Made by a program: the position numbers and the translations under genes. Positions 36,595-45,592 of a DNA stretch of 64,000 nucleotides are shown in pieces. The stretch spans positions 620,001 to 684,000 of the forward strand of contig NZ_CP090004.1 in assembly GCF_021390175.1 (NCBI RefSeq), in the 5' to 3' direction. The DNA is from Flagellimonas sp. HMM57 (lineage in GTDB: Bacteria; Bacteroidota; Bacteroidia; Flavobacteriales; Flavobacteriaceae). How positions within the stretch are numbered: the stretch's first letter is position 1; the number at the start of each line of letters is the position of its first letter. The notes below the pieces were generated by a model. The model was not told the DNA's origin. It made no database searches and worked only from the letters and a program-made list of their open reading frames with translations.

Positions 36595-38306
36595 AGCTTC
36601 AAAAAACACTTAGCGCGTTTTTCTTCACGCTAACCATAGCAACAGTTTCTGCACAGCTATCTTCAAAAGAAGAACAAAGCATTGACAGTATTTTCATTGA
36701 ATGGAACAGCAACAAACCTGGAATGGCCGCAGGATTGATCTATGGAAACGAAATACAGTACTTAAAAGGTTTCGGAATTGCAGACATAGAAACCAATAGG
36801 GCCATCGACCCCAAAACCAAGTTTCAAATTGATCATCTCTCCAGACAATTTACGGTGCTATCCATTCTTCTGCTAGAGAAAATGGAAAAGTTGGCCATGA
36901 ACGACCCCGTCCAAAAATTTATCCCCGAACTACCAACATACCAACACAAACTTACCATTGGCCATTTGGTAAACCATACCAGTGGCTTGAATGACTACGA
37001 AATACTAAAATTACTTTTGGGAAAAGAAGAAGACGATGTTTTTACCCATAAGGATGCAATGCACTTAATACGTACACAAAAAACGCTAAACTTTAAACCT
37101 GGCACAAAATTTTCGTATCTAACCTCCAAAACTGAACTCACGCTCTTAGCAGAAGTTATTACCAAAGCTTCGGGTGAATCGTTGACAGTCTTTTCCAAAA
37201 AGTACATCTTCGCCCCTTTACAAATGAACAACAGCACATTTGTTGAAGATTACAATAGTATTATACCCAATGTGGCGAATTCTTATCAAACCGAGGGGGA
37301 TACACTCAAAAAAGAAGTATTGAATTTAAGCAATGCCGGCCCTACCAATTTATATACTACAGCAGAAGATTTACTGGCATGGTATAAAAAGCTTACACTG
37401 CCCATTAAAAAGCCTTCAATACTAAACGAAGCCATAAAAAAATTGGACCAATTGGTTAAACTGGATAATGGTACTACTTACAATTCATCTTGGGGACAAA
37501 TGACTTTAGGAAGGTCTTTCTACCATTTAGAAAGAGGGCTTCCCGCGTATTGGCAATATGGTCTAGTAGGTGGTTACGGCACCAATGTGTTCCGATTCCC
37601 GGAACAAGACCTTACTTCTTTTGTAATGGGCAACAATAACAGTTATAATGGCATGCCCGCAATGATGATGGCCACTCACTTTATAGAAGATAAATTTCCC
37701 GAACCAAGCACTGTTGACCCGACCAAAATAAAATCCAGAAAAGTAACCACTTCTGAACTGCAAACCTATGAAGGAGATTATTGGAATGCCGAAAGAGCAT
37801 TGGCAAGACGGTTTTTTGTAGAAAATGATACTCTATTTTATACACGGCCCGGACAAGACCAAGGACTTGCCACGATTCCATTAAAGCAAAGAAGGAGTTT
37901 TCAACTACAAGTAGAAAGTGATGATGTTATTATATTCTCCTTTTCTGAGGAGAACGGAAAAGGGATATATGATATTAAATCTGGCATAGGAGACCCATAT
38001 CGTTACAAAAAGTATGAGCCTATCACTTATACAGAAGAAGAGTTGAACCATTTTGAAGGTAATTTTTATAACGAACAACTCAATAGTGTTTATACCTTTA
38101 AAATTGAGGATAACGAACTAGTCGTATCCGGACCCGAAAACAGTACGGCGACATTTTTCCCAGTAGTAAAAAACGTTTTTAGAAGTAGTGCCATACAATT
38201 TGGCAGTATCATCTTTGCGCGAAATCAAAATGGAAATGTTACCGGGTTCCAAATCAGTACCGATGGTATTCAGAACTTGTTCTTTACTAAAATCAATAAT
38301 AGTTAG
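36591..38306 (+). CDS. Beta-lactamase-fold protein with lost catalytic residues (pseudoenzyme)
   Basis: A 571-residue exported protein (signal peptide ending VSAQ, about residue 22) with the fold of serine beta-lactamase/DD-peptidase-like hydrolases (about 25-370) plus two C-terminal DUF3471-like beta domains. The family motifs are altered: where active members have SxxK followed by QFT, this one reads HLSR-QFT (His82 for Ser, Arg85 for Lys); the YxN motif reads Y176-L-T; the H of the late HxG motif is Leu325. The flanking pattern (FQI, LVNHTSGLNDYE, FKPGTKFSY) is kept, so alignment is secure. I infer a binding rather than catalytic role. It closes a coupled operon with an NTF2-like and a DJ-1 protein. 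Confidence 0.82.
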   Translation: MKLQKTLSAFFFTLTIATVSAQLSSKEEQSIDSIFIEWNSNKPGMAAGLIYGNEIQYLKGFGIADIETNRAIDPKTKFQIDHLSRQFTVLSILLLEKMEKLAMNDPVQKFIPELPTYQHKLTIGHLVNHTSGLNDYEILKLLLGKEEDDVFTHKDAMHLIRTQKTLNFKPGTKFSYLTSKTELTLLAEVITKASGESLTVFSKKYIFAPLQMNNSTFVEDYNSIIPNVANSYQTEGDTLKKEVLNLSNAGPTNLYTTAEDLLAWYKKLTLPIKKPSILNEAIKKLDQLVKLDNGTTYNSSWGQMTLGRSFYHLERGLPAYWQYGLVGGYGTNVFRFPEQDLTSFVMGNNNSYNGMPAMMMATHFIEDKFPEPSTVDPTKIKSRKVTTSELQTYEGDYWNAERALARRFFVENDTLFYTRPGQDQGLATIPLKQRRSFQLQVESDDVIIFSFSEENGKGIYDIKSGIGDPYRYKKYEPITYTEEELNHFEGNFYNEQLNSVYTFKIEDNELVVSGPENSTATFFPVVKNVFRSSAIQFGSIIFARNQNGNVTGFQISTDGIQNLFFTKINNS

Positions 38307-38356
38307 CGGTAAGGTTTTGAAATAAAACCCACGATTATCAAACCATTTCATTTCGC

Positions 38357-38364
38357 TACTTTTG
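38357..38364 (+). promoter_or_regulatory. Bacteroidota -7 box (TACTTTTG) before rpe
   Basis: TACTTTTG lies 23 bases before the rpe ATG. The nearest TTTTG (38315-38319) is too far to be the -33 element. Confidence 0.5.
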
Positions 38365-38387
38365 CATGAGATTTACAAAAGAGCAGT

Positions 38388-39047
38388 ATGAGTACAAAAA
38401 TGGTGGCACCCTCCCTATTAGCGGCAGATTTTGCCAACTTGCAACGTGATGTGGAAATGGTAAACCAAAGCGAAGCAGATTGGTTTCACTTGGATATTAT
38501 GGATGGTGTTTTTGTACCCAACATTTCTTTTGGCATGCCCGTTTTGAAGGCAATAGCCAAACACGCAGAAAAAACCATGGATGTTCATTTAATGATTATT
38601 GACCCTGATAGATATATCAAAACATTTGCTGATCTAGGAGCTGATAATTTAACGGTACATTACGAAGCTTGCAATCATTTGCACAGAACTTTACAAGTGA
38701 TAAAAGATGAGGGAATGAAGGCCGGTGTGGCATTGAATCCCCATACTTCAATCAATCTTTTGGAGGATACCGTTCAAGATATCGATTTGATCTGTATGAT
38801 GAGTGTAAACCCCGGTTTTGGTGGACAATCATTTATTGAAAATACCTACCAAAAGGTCAGTGATTTAAAAAATCTTATCGAAAAGAAAAATTCTAAGGCA
38901 CTTATTGAAATTGATGGAGGAGTAAATGCGACCAATGCTAAAAAATTGGTCGATGCGGGTGCCGATGTTCTTGTAGCAGGTAGTTTTGTATTCAAGAGCG
39001 ATACTCCAATAGAGACCATTAAAAACCTTAAAGAGATTATTGGCTAA
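38388..39047 (+). CDS. rpe: Ribulose-phosphate 3-epimerase
   Basis: Interconverts ribulose-5-phosphate and xylulose-5-phosphate in the pentose phosphate pathway. The 219-residue TIM barrel shows APSLLAADFANL (about 5-16), FHLDIMDGVFVPNISFG (key residues H-DIMDG-FVPN, about 30-46), DVHLMI (about 61-66), MMSVNPGFGGQSF (about 138-150) and EIDGGVN (about 174-180), all the metal-binding and phosphate-binding landmarks. Its TAA shares one base with the ATG of ypdA. Confidence 0.96.
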   Translation: MSTKMVAPSLLAADFANLQRDVEMVNQSEADWFHLDIMDGVFVPNISFGMPVLKAIAKHAEKTMDVHLMIIDPDRYIKTFADLGADNLTVHYEACNHLHRTLQVIKDEGMKAGVALNPHTSINLLEDTVQDIDLICMMSVNPGFGGQSFIENTYQKVSDLKNLIEKKNSKALIEIDGGVNATNAKKLVDAGADVLVAGSFVFKSDTPIETIKNLKEIIG

Positions 39048-40012
39048 TGCAGGTATTTGATGTAGTCATTATTGGTGGTGGTCCCATTGGAATAGCATGT
39101 GGACTTGAGGCAAAAAAACAAGGGTTATCCTATGTGATTCTGGAAAAAGGACCGATTGTAAACTCACTTTTCAACTACCCCATAAACATGCAGTTTTTTT
39201 CTTCTTCTGAAAAATTGGAGATCGATGAAATTCCGTTTATCAGCAAAGAAGCAAAACCCAAACGTAATGAGGCTCTAGAGTACTACAGGAGGATTGTGAC
39301 ATCAAACCAATTGGAAATCAAATTGTTTGAAAAAGTAACGAACGTTGTTAAAGAAGGTACTCTCTTTCAAGTAGAAACTGATAAGAACAAATACACTGCA
39401 AAAAATGTTGTTGTGGCCACTGGTTTTTATGATTTGCCCAATAAAATCAATGCTCCCGGAGAAAATCTACCGAAAGTTTCCCATTACTACAAAGACCCAC
39501 ATTTTTATGCAAGTCAAAAATTAGCAGTGATAGGCGCAAGTAATTCTGCCATAGATGCCGCTTTGGAATGCTGGCGCAAAGGTGCAGATGTCACTTTGAT
39601 CATTCGTGGTCCAGAAGTTGGCCAACGGGTAAAGTATTGGGTAAGACCAGATATTATCAATAGAATCGCGGAAGGAAGCATCAAAGCATGTTATAATGCT
39701 ACCGTCAAGGAAATAAAAGCTACCGAAATTATTGTTAACACTCCAGATGGCATTGTCACTTTAGAAAATGATTTCGTACTTGCACTTACCGGATATATGC
39801 CCAATTTTGAATTCCTGGAAAAACTGGGAATTGAATTATCAAAAGATGAAAAACGATTGCCCCAATACAATCCTGACACTATGGAAACCAATGTGGAAGG
39901 ACTTTTTTTGGCCGGGGTAATATGTGGAGGTATGGAAACCCACAAATGGTTTATTGAAAACTCTAGGATTCATGCGCCCATCATTATAAACTCCATCAAG
40001 GGCAAGCCGTAA
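39047..40012 (+). CDS. ypdA: YpdA-family FAD/NADPH thiol-disulfide reductase
   Basis: A 321-residue flavoprotein. FAD motif DVVIIGGGPIGIACGLEA (about 4-21), then PINMQFFSSSEKLEI (about 45-59) typical of YpdA, the NADPH motif AVIGASNSAIDAALECWRKGA (about 158-177, key residues GASNSA-DAA) and the C-terminal FLAGVICGGMETHKWFIENSRIHA, a YpdA signature. In Firmicutes YpdA reduces bacillithiol disulfide; many Flavobacteriia also make bacillithiol, so the same role is likely. The start overlaps the rpe stop. A strong hairpin follows the gene. Confidence 0.9.
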   Translation: MQVFDVVIIGGGPIGIACGLEAKKQGLSYVILEKGPIVNSLFNYPINMQFFSSSEKLEIDEIPFISKEAKPKRNEALEYYRRIVTSNQLEIKLFEKVTNVVKEGTLFQVETDKNKYTAKNVVVATGFYDLPNKINAPGENLPKVSHYYKDPHFYASQKLAVIGASNSAIDAALECWRKGADVTLIIRGPEVGQRVKYWVRPDIINRIAEGSIKACYNATVKEIKATEIIVNTPDGIVTLENDFVLALTGYMPNFEFLEKLGIELSKDEKRLPQYNPDTMETNVEGLFLAGVICGGMETHKWFIENSRIHAPIIINSIKGKP

Positions 40013-40014
40013 AT

Positions 40015-40048
40015 AAGAGCCCAAGTTTTAAATAAAACTTGGGCTCTT
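40015..40048 (+). terminator. Terminator-like hairpin after ypdA
   Basis: AAGAGCCCAAGTTTT (40015-40029), loop AAAT, and AAAACTTGGGCTCTT (40034-40048) form a perfect 15-base stem starting 3 bases after the ypdA stop. The T-run after the stem is only TT, so it may act as a bidirectional or 3'-protecting hairpin. Confidence 0.7.
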
Positions 40049-40232
40049 CACAACTAAAAAACTAAATCATCAATCGAAAGACGGTTTATACAAAACCATC
40101 TAACCTTCTTAAATAGTTAGATGAGTTACACAAGAAAAACTTGCGCTTAAATTCAAATAAAATTTAAAAACTTCTTGTACCGAACATTTTTAGGAAAGAT
40201 TAAGCTGGTAGTGTCCATACACTTTTCAAAAT

Positions 40233-40688
40233 TCATCTACCATGAGGAGGTGGAGGTCTATTTGGACCGTGCCGCAAAGCTCTCGACAAAATAGCTTCAA
40301 GTTTATTTTGCTGTTCTTCATTACAGACTTTTTTTATTTCCTTGAAGTACTTAAAAATCTCTATTTCTTTTTCTTTGCTTAACGCCCCTATTAAAGTTGA
40401 GACCGAATCCAATTTTTTATCTGTAAAAGTAGAATCTCCCAATCCCAAAAAAAGATATTTTTTCAAATCTCTGGAACGGTCGTCCGTACCCCTCATTCTA
40501 CTCTGGTGTTCGGAATCTATTTTGTTGAATTTCTGTTGTTGAATTTCATCAAACCCAAGTTGATGGCTTATAAAACTTCTTGGAGGTCTTTTTTGCCTTT
40601 CTGGTTTTTTTAGCACAAGAAACAGTAGGATACCATTCATGACCACCAAAAAAATCAACAAAACAGTTATGCCAGTATTGTTCTTCAT
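40233..40688 (-). CDS. CpxP/Spy/ZraP-like periplasmic sensor protein
   Basis: A 151-residue protein with an N-terminal membrane anchor (about 8-26) and a helical periplasmic domain: LGFDEIQQQKFNKIDSEHQSRM (key residues L-DE-QQ-F-H--RM), a central DSTFTDKKLDSVSTLIGAL helix and FKEIKKVCNEEQQNKLEAIL with the EEQ-K motif of CpxP/Spy-like proteins, ending in a His/Pro/Gly-rich tail (PPPPHGR). Family members sense metal or envelope stress. It is the third gene of an operon with an ECF sigma factor and a small membrane protein, ending in a convergent gap to ypdA. Confidence 0.75.
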   Translation of the reverse strand: MKNNTGITVLLIFLVVMNGILLFLVLKKPERQKRPPRSFISHQLGFDEIQQQKFNKIDSEHQSRMRGTDDRSRDLKKYLFLGLGDSTFTDKKLDSVSTLIGALSKEKEIEIFKYFKEIKKVCNEEQQNKLEAILSRALRHGPNRPPPPHGR

Positions 40689-40693
40689 AGAAA

Positions 40694-41011
40694 TCAGTTT
40701 AAAATGAATTCGCTGTTCGTGTCTGAAAATCCATAAGTTTCCGCAAAGGTTTGTAAATCTTGCTTTTCATTGGATGAAAGATAAGTGTATAGCACAGCAA
40801 GGTTCAAAACAGCAAAAAGCAATAATGTGGCAATCTGGTACTTTGGCGCAAACCAACCGAAAAAATCTATTTTCTTCTTTTTCTGATCTATCTGGGACAA
40901 TTTGTTCAATACCTTGTCCTTAAAGAAAGGAGGGGTATCCACCGTTTCCATTTTAGATGCAGACTCAATAAGTTCATCTATAAATTCTGAAGTATTTTTT
41001 TTATCATCCAT
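40694..41011 (-). CDS. Small single-pass membrane protein, probable anti-sigma factor
   Basis: A 105-residue protein with a helical cytoplasmic N-terminus (SEFIDELIESASKMETVDTPPFF, about 8-30), a KVLNKL segment, a single hydrophobic helix at about 60-78 and a short outer tail. It lies between an ECF sigma gene (53 bases upstream) and a CpxP-like gene (5 bases downstream). The topology and position suggest an anti-sigma factor, but it lacks a zinc-binding HxxxCxxC motif, so the role is an inference. Confidence 0.65.
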   Translation of the reverse strand: MDDKKNTSEFIDELIESASKMETVDTPPFFKDKVLNKLSQIDQKKKKIDFFGWFAPKYQIATLLLFAVLNLAVLYTYLSSNEKQDLQTFAETYGFSDTNSEFILN

Positions 41012-41064
41012 GACTTTTAGTAATGTTCTATTATTTAGATGCGTTTTTTATTTCAACCTTGCGC

Positions 41065-41643
41065 TTAAGATTCATTTTTATAATATTCTGTTAAAATCTT
41101 CCGTAAATTCTTTCTCGCCCTAAATAACAATGACTCGACCGAGGACACACTTTTTTCTGTAATTTCACTCACTTCCTTATAACTCATCTCATCTATTTTA
41201 TGCAAAATAAACACCACTTTTTGTGCTTCTGGTAATTTATTTATCGCTTTAAACAAAAGCTCACTCATCTCCTTGTTTTCCAATTGTACACCTGGATGAT
41301 TGTACTCGGTAAAATAAGAAGATTTGTCAATGGGTATTATGTTTCCAGTAATGGATTGCATAAATCCAAAACGTTTTTTCGTTTTCTTTTTACGTATGAA
41401 TTCCAAGCTTTTGTTTACACAGATTCGATAAATCCATGTAGAAAGTTTGGAGTCGCCCTTAAACTTTTTAATGGAATTATAAACCTCAACAAATACTTCT
41501 TGGGCAATATCTTGGGCATCTTCTTTATTGGGAACAAAAGAGAGGCACGTATTAAAAACCATGCCTTGATATTCATCCAACAAACGAGCATATGCTGACT
41601 GCTTATGTTTTTTAAGATCTTCTAAAAATTGCTTGTTCTCCAA
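41065..41643 (-). CDS. ECF RNA polymerase sigma factor
   Basis: A 192-residue sigma-70-family factor of the extracytoplasmic type. Region 2 shows YARLLDEYQGMVFNTCLSFVPNKEDAQDIAQEVFVEVYNSIKKF (key residues YQ-MV-DAQDIAQEVF); region 4 shows LPEAQKVVFILHKIDEMSYKEVSEITEKSVSSVESLLFRARKNL (key residues LPE-QK-VF-YKEV-S-SVESLLFRAR). The start is a TTG at 41641-41643, because an in-frame stop lies just upstream and the next ATG would cut into region 2. It heads an operon with a small membrane protein and a CpxP-like protein, so it probably responds to envelope or metal stress. Confidence 0.9.
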   Translation of the reverse strand: MENKQFLEDLKKHKQSAYARLLDEYQGMVFNTCLSFVPNKEDAQDIAQEVFVEVYNSIKKFKGDSKLSTWIYRICVNKSLEFIRKKKTKKRFGFMQSITGNIIPIDKSSYFTEYNHPGVQLENKEMSELLFKAINKLPEAQKVVFILHKIDEMSYKEVSEITEKSVSSVESLLFRARKNLRKILTEYYKNES

Positions 41644-41770
41644 TAAATATCAGGTTAATTCCTTATGCAATTTAGAATGATTTTTAGAATCGGTATAGAA
41701 AAAAAATATTCAGACCCACAAGTTTTTAAAAACTATTGCATCTAAACTTAAAAAGCAAAACAATGAAATT

Positions 41771-42058
41771 ATGAAAATCAGCACTTTAAAATTAGGAATT
41801 TCAATTGGAGTAATTGGGTTATTGGCCTCGTGTAATTTGAAAGCCCAACAAGGCCAAAACAGAGAAAGAAGAGAACCTCCCTCATTTGAAGACCTATTGG
41901 AAAAAATGGATGAGGATGAGGACGGAAAACTTTCAAAAGCAGAAGTTAAAGGGCGATTGAAAAATATCTTTGATAAGATTGATTCGGATGAAGATGGTTA
42001 TATCACCGAAGAGGAATTCGAAAAAGCCCCGAGACCAGAAAGGCCTAACAGAAACTAA
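41771..42058 (+). CDS. Small EF-hand lipoprotein
   Basis: A 95-residue exported protein. The lipoprotein signal has its cysteine in LLASC (about residue 21). Two calcium-binding EF-hand loops follow: DEDEDGKLSKAE (about 51-62) and DSDEDGYITEEE (about 75-86), each with the Asp-x-Asp-x-Asp-Gly spacing and a terminal Glu. It faces the ECF/CpxP operon divergently and precedes an SCO gene. A metal-handling or stress role in the periplasm is inferred from the neighbours. Confidence 0.85.
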   Translation: MKISTLKLGISIGVIGLLASCNLKAQQGQNRERREPPSFEDLLEKMDEDEDGKLSKAEVKGRLKNIFDKIDSDEDGYITEEEFEKAPRPERPNRN

Positions 42059-42101
42059 AAACGATATTATAAATGGGTATACCATAGATTATTATTCCGA
42101 T

Positions 42102-42129
42102 AACCGATTACAGTAAAAAGTCGGTTTTT
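42102..42129 (+). terminator. Weak terminator after the EF-hand gene
   Basis: AACCGA (42102-42107) can pair with TCGGTT (42121-42126), followed by TTTT. The stem is short and the loop is 13 bases, so it is weak. Confidence 0.4.
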
Positions 42130-42248
42130 AAAACCAATGGAGTTGCAGCAGGCATGGTTGAAAAACGAAAAGATGTATGTGAATTATGAAGCCAAAAGCG
42201 TAAAGATTTTTGGTATGAGGCAAGCTAATTCATGTTATAAACTAGAAA

Positions 42249-42950
42249 ATGAAGATGTGGCACTATCTAAAAATTAATTTCCTTGGTTATTTATGTATTT
42301 TTCTATTGGTTGGTTTTTCAAGTTGTAGAAAAGAGGTCAAAAAGACGACAGCAAGTATAGAGGAAACCAGTAGGGTTGAGCACTTACCCTACTTTAGCGA
42401 TGAATTTTTTACACCAAATTGGATAACTCCTGGGAGTAATGAAGAAAAAGAATTTCACAAAATTCCTGACTTTGAATTAACTAATCAGTTAGGTGACACC
42501 ATTACACAAAAAACTTTTGACAATAGGATTTATGTAGTAGATTTCTTTTTTACAAGCTGTCCGGGTATTTGTCTAAAGATGACCAACAATATGACCAAAA
42601 TACAAGAAGCTTTTAAAAATGACTCCGAAGTCCTTATACTCTCACATTCGGTAACACCCACTATAGATTCTGTGTCTGTATTAAAAGCATATGCAGATAA
42701 GTATGGGATATTGGCCAATAAATGGCATTTGGTCACTGGCGATAAAGAAGAAATTTATACGCTTGGACGAGACCACTACTTTGTGGAAAATGATTTGGGC
42801 GAACCCAAAAGTGTTGATGACTTTTTACACACAGAAAACTTCTTGCTGATAGATAAAGAAAAGCATATTAGAGGTATTTACAATGGATTGAACAAATCAT
42901 CCATAGCCCAGCTGATAACAGACATAAAATCCTTGAAAAAGGAGATTTAA
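42249..42950 (+). CDS. SCO1/SenC-family copper protein
   Basis: A 233-residue thioredoxin-fold protein with a lipoprotein signal (cysteine in FSSC, about residue 26). The copper-binding CPxxC motif is CPGIC (Cys104 and Cys108) and the distal histidine lies in DFLHTENFLLID (His194). SCO proteins deliver copper to, or reduce, the CuA site of cytochrome oxidase; some act in redox sensing. It lies after an EF-hand gene and converges with the TonB receptor gene with only 7 bases between. Which oxidase it serves cannot be seen here. Confidence 0.92.
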   Translation: MKMWHYLKINFLGYLCIFLLVGFSSCRKEVKKTTASIEETSRVEHLPYFSDEFFTPNWITPGSNEEKEFHKIPDFELTNQLGDTITQKTFDNRIYVVDFFFTSCPGICLKMTNNMTKIQEAFKNDSEVLILSHSVTPTIDSVSVLKAYADKYGILANKWHLVTGDKEEIYTLGRDHYFVENDLGEPKSVDDFLHTENFLLIDKEKHIRGIYNGLNKSSIAQLITDIKSLKKEI

Positions 42951-42957
42951 GTTTTAA

Positions 42958-45582
42958 TCAAAAGAACAATCTTAAGGTGGCATTAGGCATAAACCCTAGT
43001 GACAATTGCTCAATCTGATCTAACTCTTGCCTACCTGTATCCGGGTTTTCATCTACACGATAAAAAACAGATATTGGTATTTGTCTACTGTATAGGTTTT
43101 GGAAAGAGACTCCAAAAGTGCCGCGAAAACCATTGTTCTCAGCTTTTCCAAACTTATATAACAAAGAAGCGTCCAGACGATGATAATTAGGAAGTCGTCT
43201 GCTGTTCAAACTACCAAAATCAATATCCCCGGTAGTTTCACTAAAGCTATCTACTGGTGTAAAGGGAGTCCCCGTTCTGTAAGTCCATCCTAAAGACAAT
43301 TCCCAATTCTGAACATCCAAGGTATTTGATATTCTAAAATTATGGGTCACATCATTATTTCCAGGAAAAGGGTTTGACTGTAATGCTTCAAACGTATACT
43401 CCACATTATTGTAGGTATAACCCAACCAAACACGGTAATCTGCAATGGACTTTCTTAGCAATACATCAACTCCAAAAATATCACTTTCTCCTTGTGATAA
43501 ATCCTCGGCCGCATTTGTGAACCCATTGGTAAAAGAGGTTAGTCCCGTTATGTTCTTAACATACCCGTCAACATCAAATGTCCATCCGTTTGAGTTCACC
43601 AATAAACCACCAGAAAACTGGGTGCTCTCCAAAATTGGTATTTCATTACCATCAGAAAGCGTCCAAATATTATTTTCCAGTCTAAGTTGTGTATCCTCAA
43701 ATTCGATAATCTGGCTAACAGGCTGGTATCGTACTTCGGCCGTGCCTTTTACACGAATTATAGGAGAAAGTGGATACTCAATATTGACCCTAGGTTCAAA
43801 ATAAAGCTCATCAACAGATGAATAATGAGAGCCTCGGACACCCACACTTACCAATCCTTTGTTTTGGGGCTTAAAAATGTATTCGCCGTACACAGAGTTG
43901 GTCTGGTTGGTATTGTTCCGTCTCACATTAAAATCTCTTGTAGTTGATGGCAATGGAATCTCATCATCATCATCTGGTTCAATATCATCATCACCTGCTT
44001 CATCCCGAAACAATTGGAAAAAAACATCCAAGTTAGAATATTGGTATCCTAATTTTATGGAATGTTGCGGAACAAATTCGTAAGCTAAATTAAAATCCAA
44101 ACCATAGTCTTCGACTGTATTTCTTCTGAAATTTCGTTCCTCCACTTCCAAATCTTCACTTACCACGTTATTATATTCACTGTCAAAACTGGAGTAATAA
44201 GCCTTTATTGAATGCTGTAATTTACCAAATTTGGTTCCGTTCCAATTAAAGCTTGCACCTTGGTTTTCAATGATGAGCCTATCTTCCGTTATATCTTCCT
44301 CATCTCTTGAGGAAAAATCAAGGTCATTGTTCGTATAAAGCCCACTAATGGAAATATTATCGTTTTTAGAAGGTTGAATCAGCAATTTGGCACTACCATC
44401 GTAGAAAAAGAATTTATCACCACCTAAAATCTCACTGAAATCATCATCATCATCTTCTATTACTTGGCCAGATACATCTGTAACCACTTTTGTATTTTGA
44501 AATACTTTTTCGGAAAGGGCAGTATACGTTGGAGTTCTCAAAACATCTGTATAAGACCTTCTTGCGGATAAAATCAAAGCTGCCTTTTTTCCTAATGCAG
44601 CTTTTAAAAAAGCATCTGCATGTGTACCATTAATACCAATCCCTGCATTGGTTTTTTCGGGAACATTAGCATCTGTAGTGATATCTATAACTCCCGAAAT
44701 ACGGTCACCATATTCTGGACTTGCACCTCCTTTATAGATTTTAGCACTTTCCGTCACGTATGGATTGAAAGCTGAAATCATTCCAAAAAAGTGTCCAGTA
44801 TTGTACATTTTGATGCCATCGTAAAAAATCAGGTTTTGGTCCGGTGAGCCACCACGGATTTGAATTCCCGCAGCGGATTCGTCCAGACTGGTAATCCCGG
44901 GAATCAACTGTATACTCTGAAATACATCTGGCTCTACCAAACCCGGTAAAATCCCTTGTTTGGCATTGTTCAAGGTAAACGACCCATCTGTATTCTTATC
45001 AATACCTGTAGTGAGATAGGCCAAGACCACTACTTCTTTCAAAGATTGTGCTTCTGGTAGTAGAATTATGTTTTTACAATTATCTGTACTATAATCCAAT
45101 GCCTTTAGAATCTTATCGCCAAAACCAACATATTGAACAAGTATATTTTGACTTTGATCGATATCTTTTATTTGAAAGAAACCGTTTTCATCGCTTGTAA
45201 CACCAGTGGTAGTTCCAACCACTAGCACTGTAGCATAAGGCAAAGGGGTACTTGTGTCGCTATCGAACAAATAACCGCAGATATCCATTTTTGTGGAAGG
45301 AACACTTACTATAACTTGATTTTCCGAAACTTTTTCAAAAACCAATTCAGTTTGTTGCATCAATTCAGCAAATAGTGCACTTTCTGTTACACTTGTAGTT
45401 GAAAGGGTTATCTGTTTACCCGCAATTGACTTCTCTGAATAAGAAAACGTAAGGGCAGTTCTAGATTCTAAATCCAATAACACTTCTTTTAAACTTGTGC
45501 CGTTATAATCAACGGCAATCCCTTCTTGGCAAAAAGCGTTGAATGAACTCAATACCAATAATAAGCACAGTAATTTTCTCAT
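42958..45582 (-). CDS. TonB-dependent receptor with STN signalling domain
   Basis: An 874-residue outer-membrane receptor. After a signal peptide (ending NAFCQ, about residue 19) comes an STN domain (about 22-95, LKEVLLDLESRTALTFSYSE), then a carboxypeptidase-regulatory-like domain (about 100-185, GYLFDSDTSTPLPYATVLV), a TonB plug (about 215-305, IRGGSPDQNLIFYDGIKMYNTGH) and a long barrel ending in Phe. The STN domain marks receptors that signal to a FecR anti-sigma factor, and fecR and an ECF sigma gene lie directly upstream. No SusD or siderophore gene is adjacent, so the ligand is unknown. An acidic D-rich loop (near 540-550, DDDIEPDDDDE) could bind metal. Confidence 0.92.
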   Translation of the reverse strand: MRKLLCLLLVLSSFNAFCQEGIAVDYNGTSLKEVLLDLESRTALTFSYSEKSIAGKQITLSTTSVTESALFAELMQQTELVFEKVSENQVIVSVPSTKMDICGYLFDSDTSTPLPYATVLVVGTTTGVTSDENGFFQIKDIDQSQNILVQYVGFGDKILKALDYSTDNCKNIILLPEAQSLKEVVVLAYLTTGIDKNTDGSFTLNNAKQGILPGLVEPDVFQSIQLIPGITSLDESAAGIQIRGGSPDQNLIFYDGIKMYNTGHFFGMISAFNPYVTESAKIYKGGASPEYGDRISGVIDITTDANVPEKTNAGIGINGTHADAFLKAALGKKAALILSARRSYTDVLRTPTYTALSEKVFQNTKVVTDVSGQVIEDDDDDFSEILGGDKFFFYDGSAKLLIQPSKNDNISISGLYTNNDLDFSSRDEEDITEDRLIIENQGASFNWNGTKFGKLQHSIKAYYSSFDSEYNNVVSEDLEVEERNFRRNTVEDYGLDFNLAYEFVPQHSIKLGYQYSNLDVFFQLFRDEAGDDDIEPDDDDEIPLPSTTRDFNVRRNNTNQTNSVYGEYIFKPQNKGLVSVGVRGSHYSSVDELYFEPRVNIEYPLSPIIRVKGTAEVRYQPVSQIIEFEDTQLRLENNIWTLSDGNEIPILESTQFSGGLLVNSNGWTFDVDGYVKNITGLTSFTNGFTNAAEDLSQGESDIFGVDVLLRKSIADYRVWLGYTYNNVEYTFEALQSNPFPGNNDVTHNFRISNTLDVQNWELSLGWTYRTGTPFTPVDSFSETTGDIDFGSLNSRRLPNYHRLDASLLYKFGKAENNGFRGTFGVSFQNLYSRQIPISVFYRVDENPDTGRQELDQIEQLSLGFMPNATLRLFF

Positions 45583-45592
45583 TTTGAAAAAT

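Noticed and set aside
42137..42277. 46-codon open frame between the EF-hand and SCO genes
   Set aside because: It overlaps the start of the SCO gene and resembles nothing known; the spacer may be a remnant, but I cannot support a gene.
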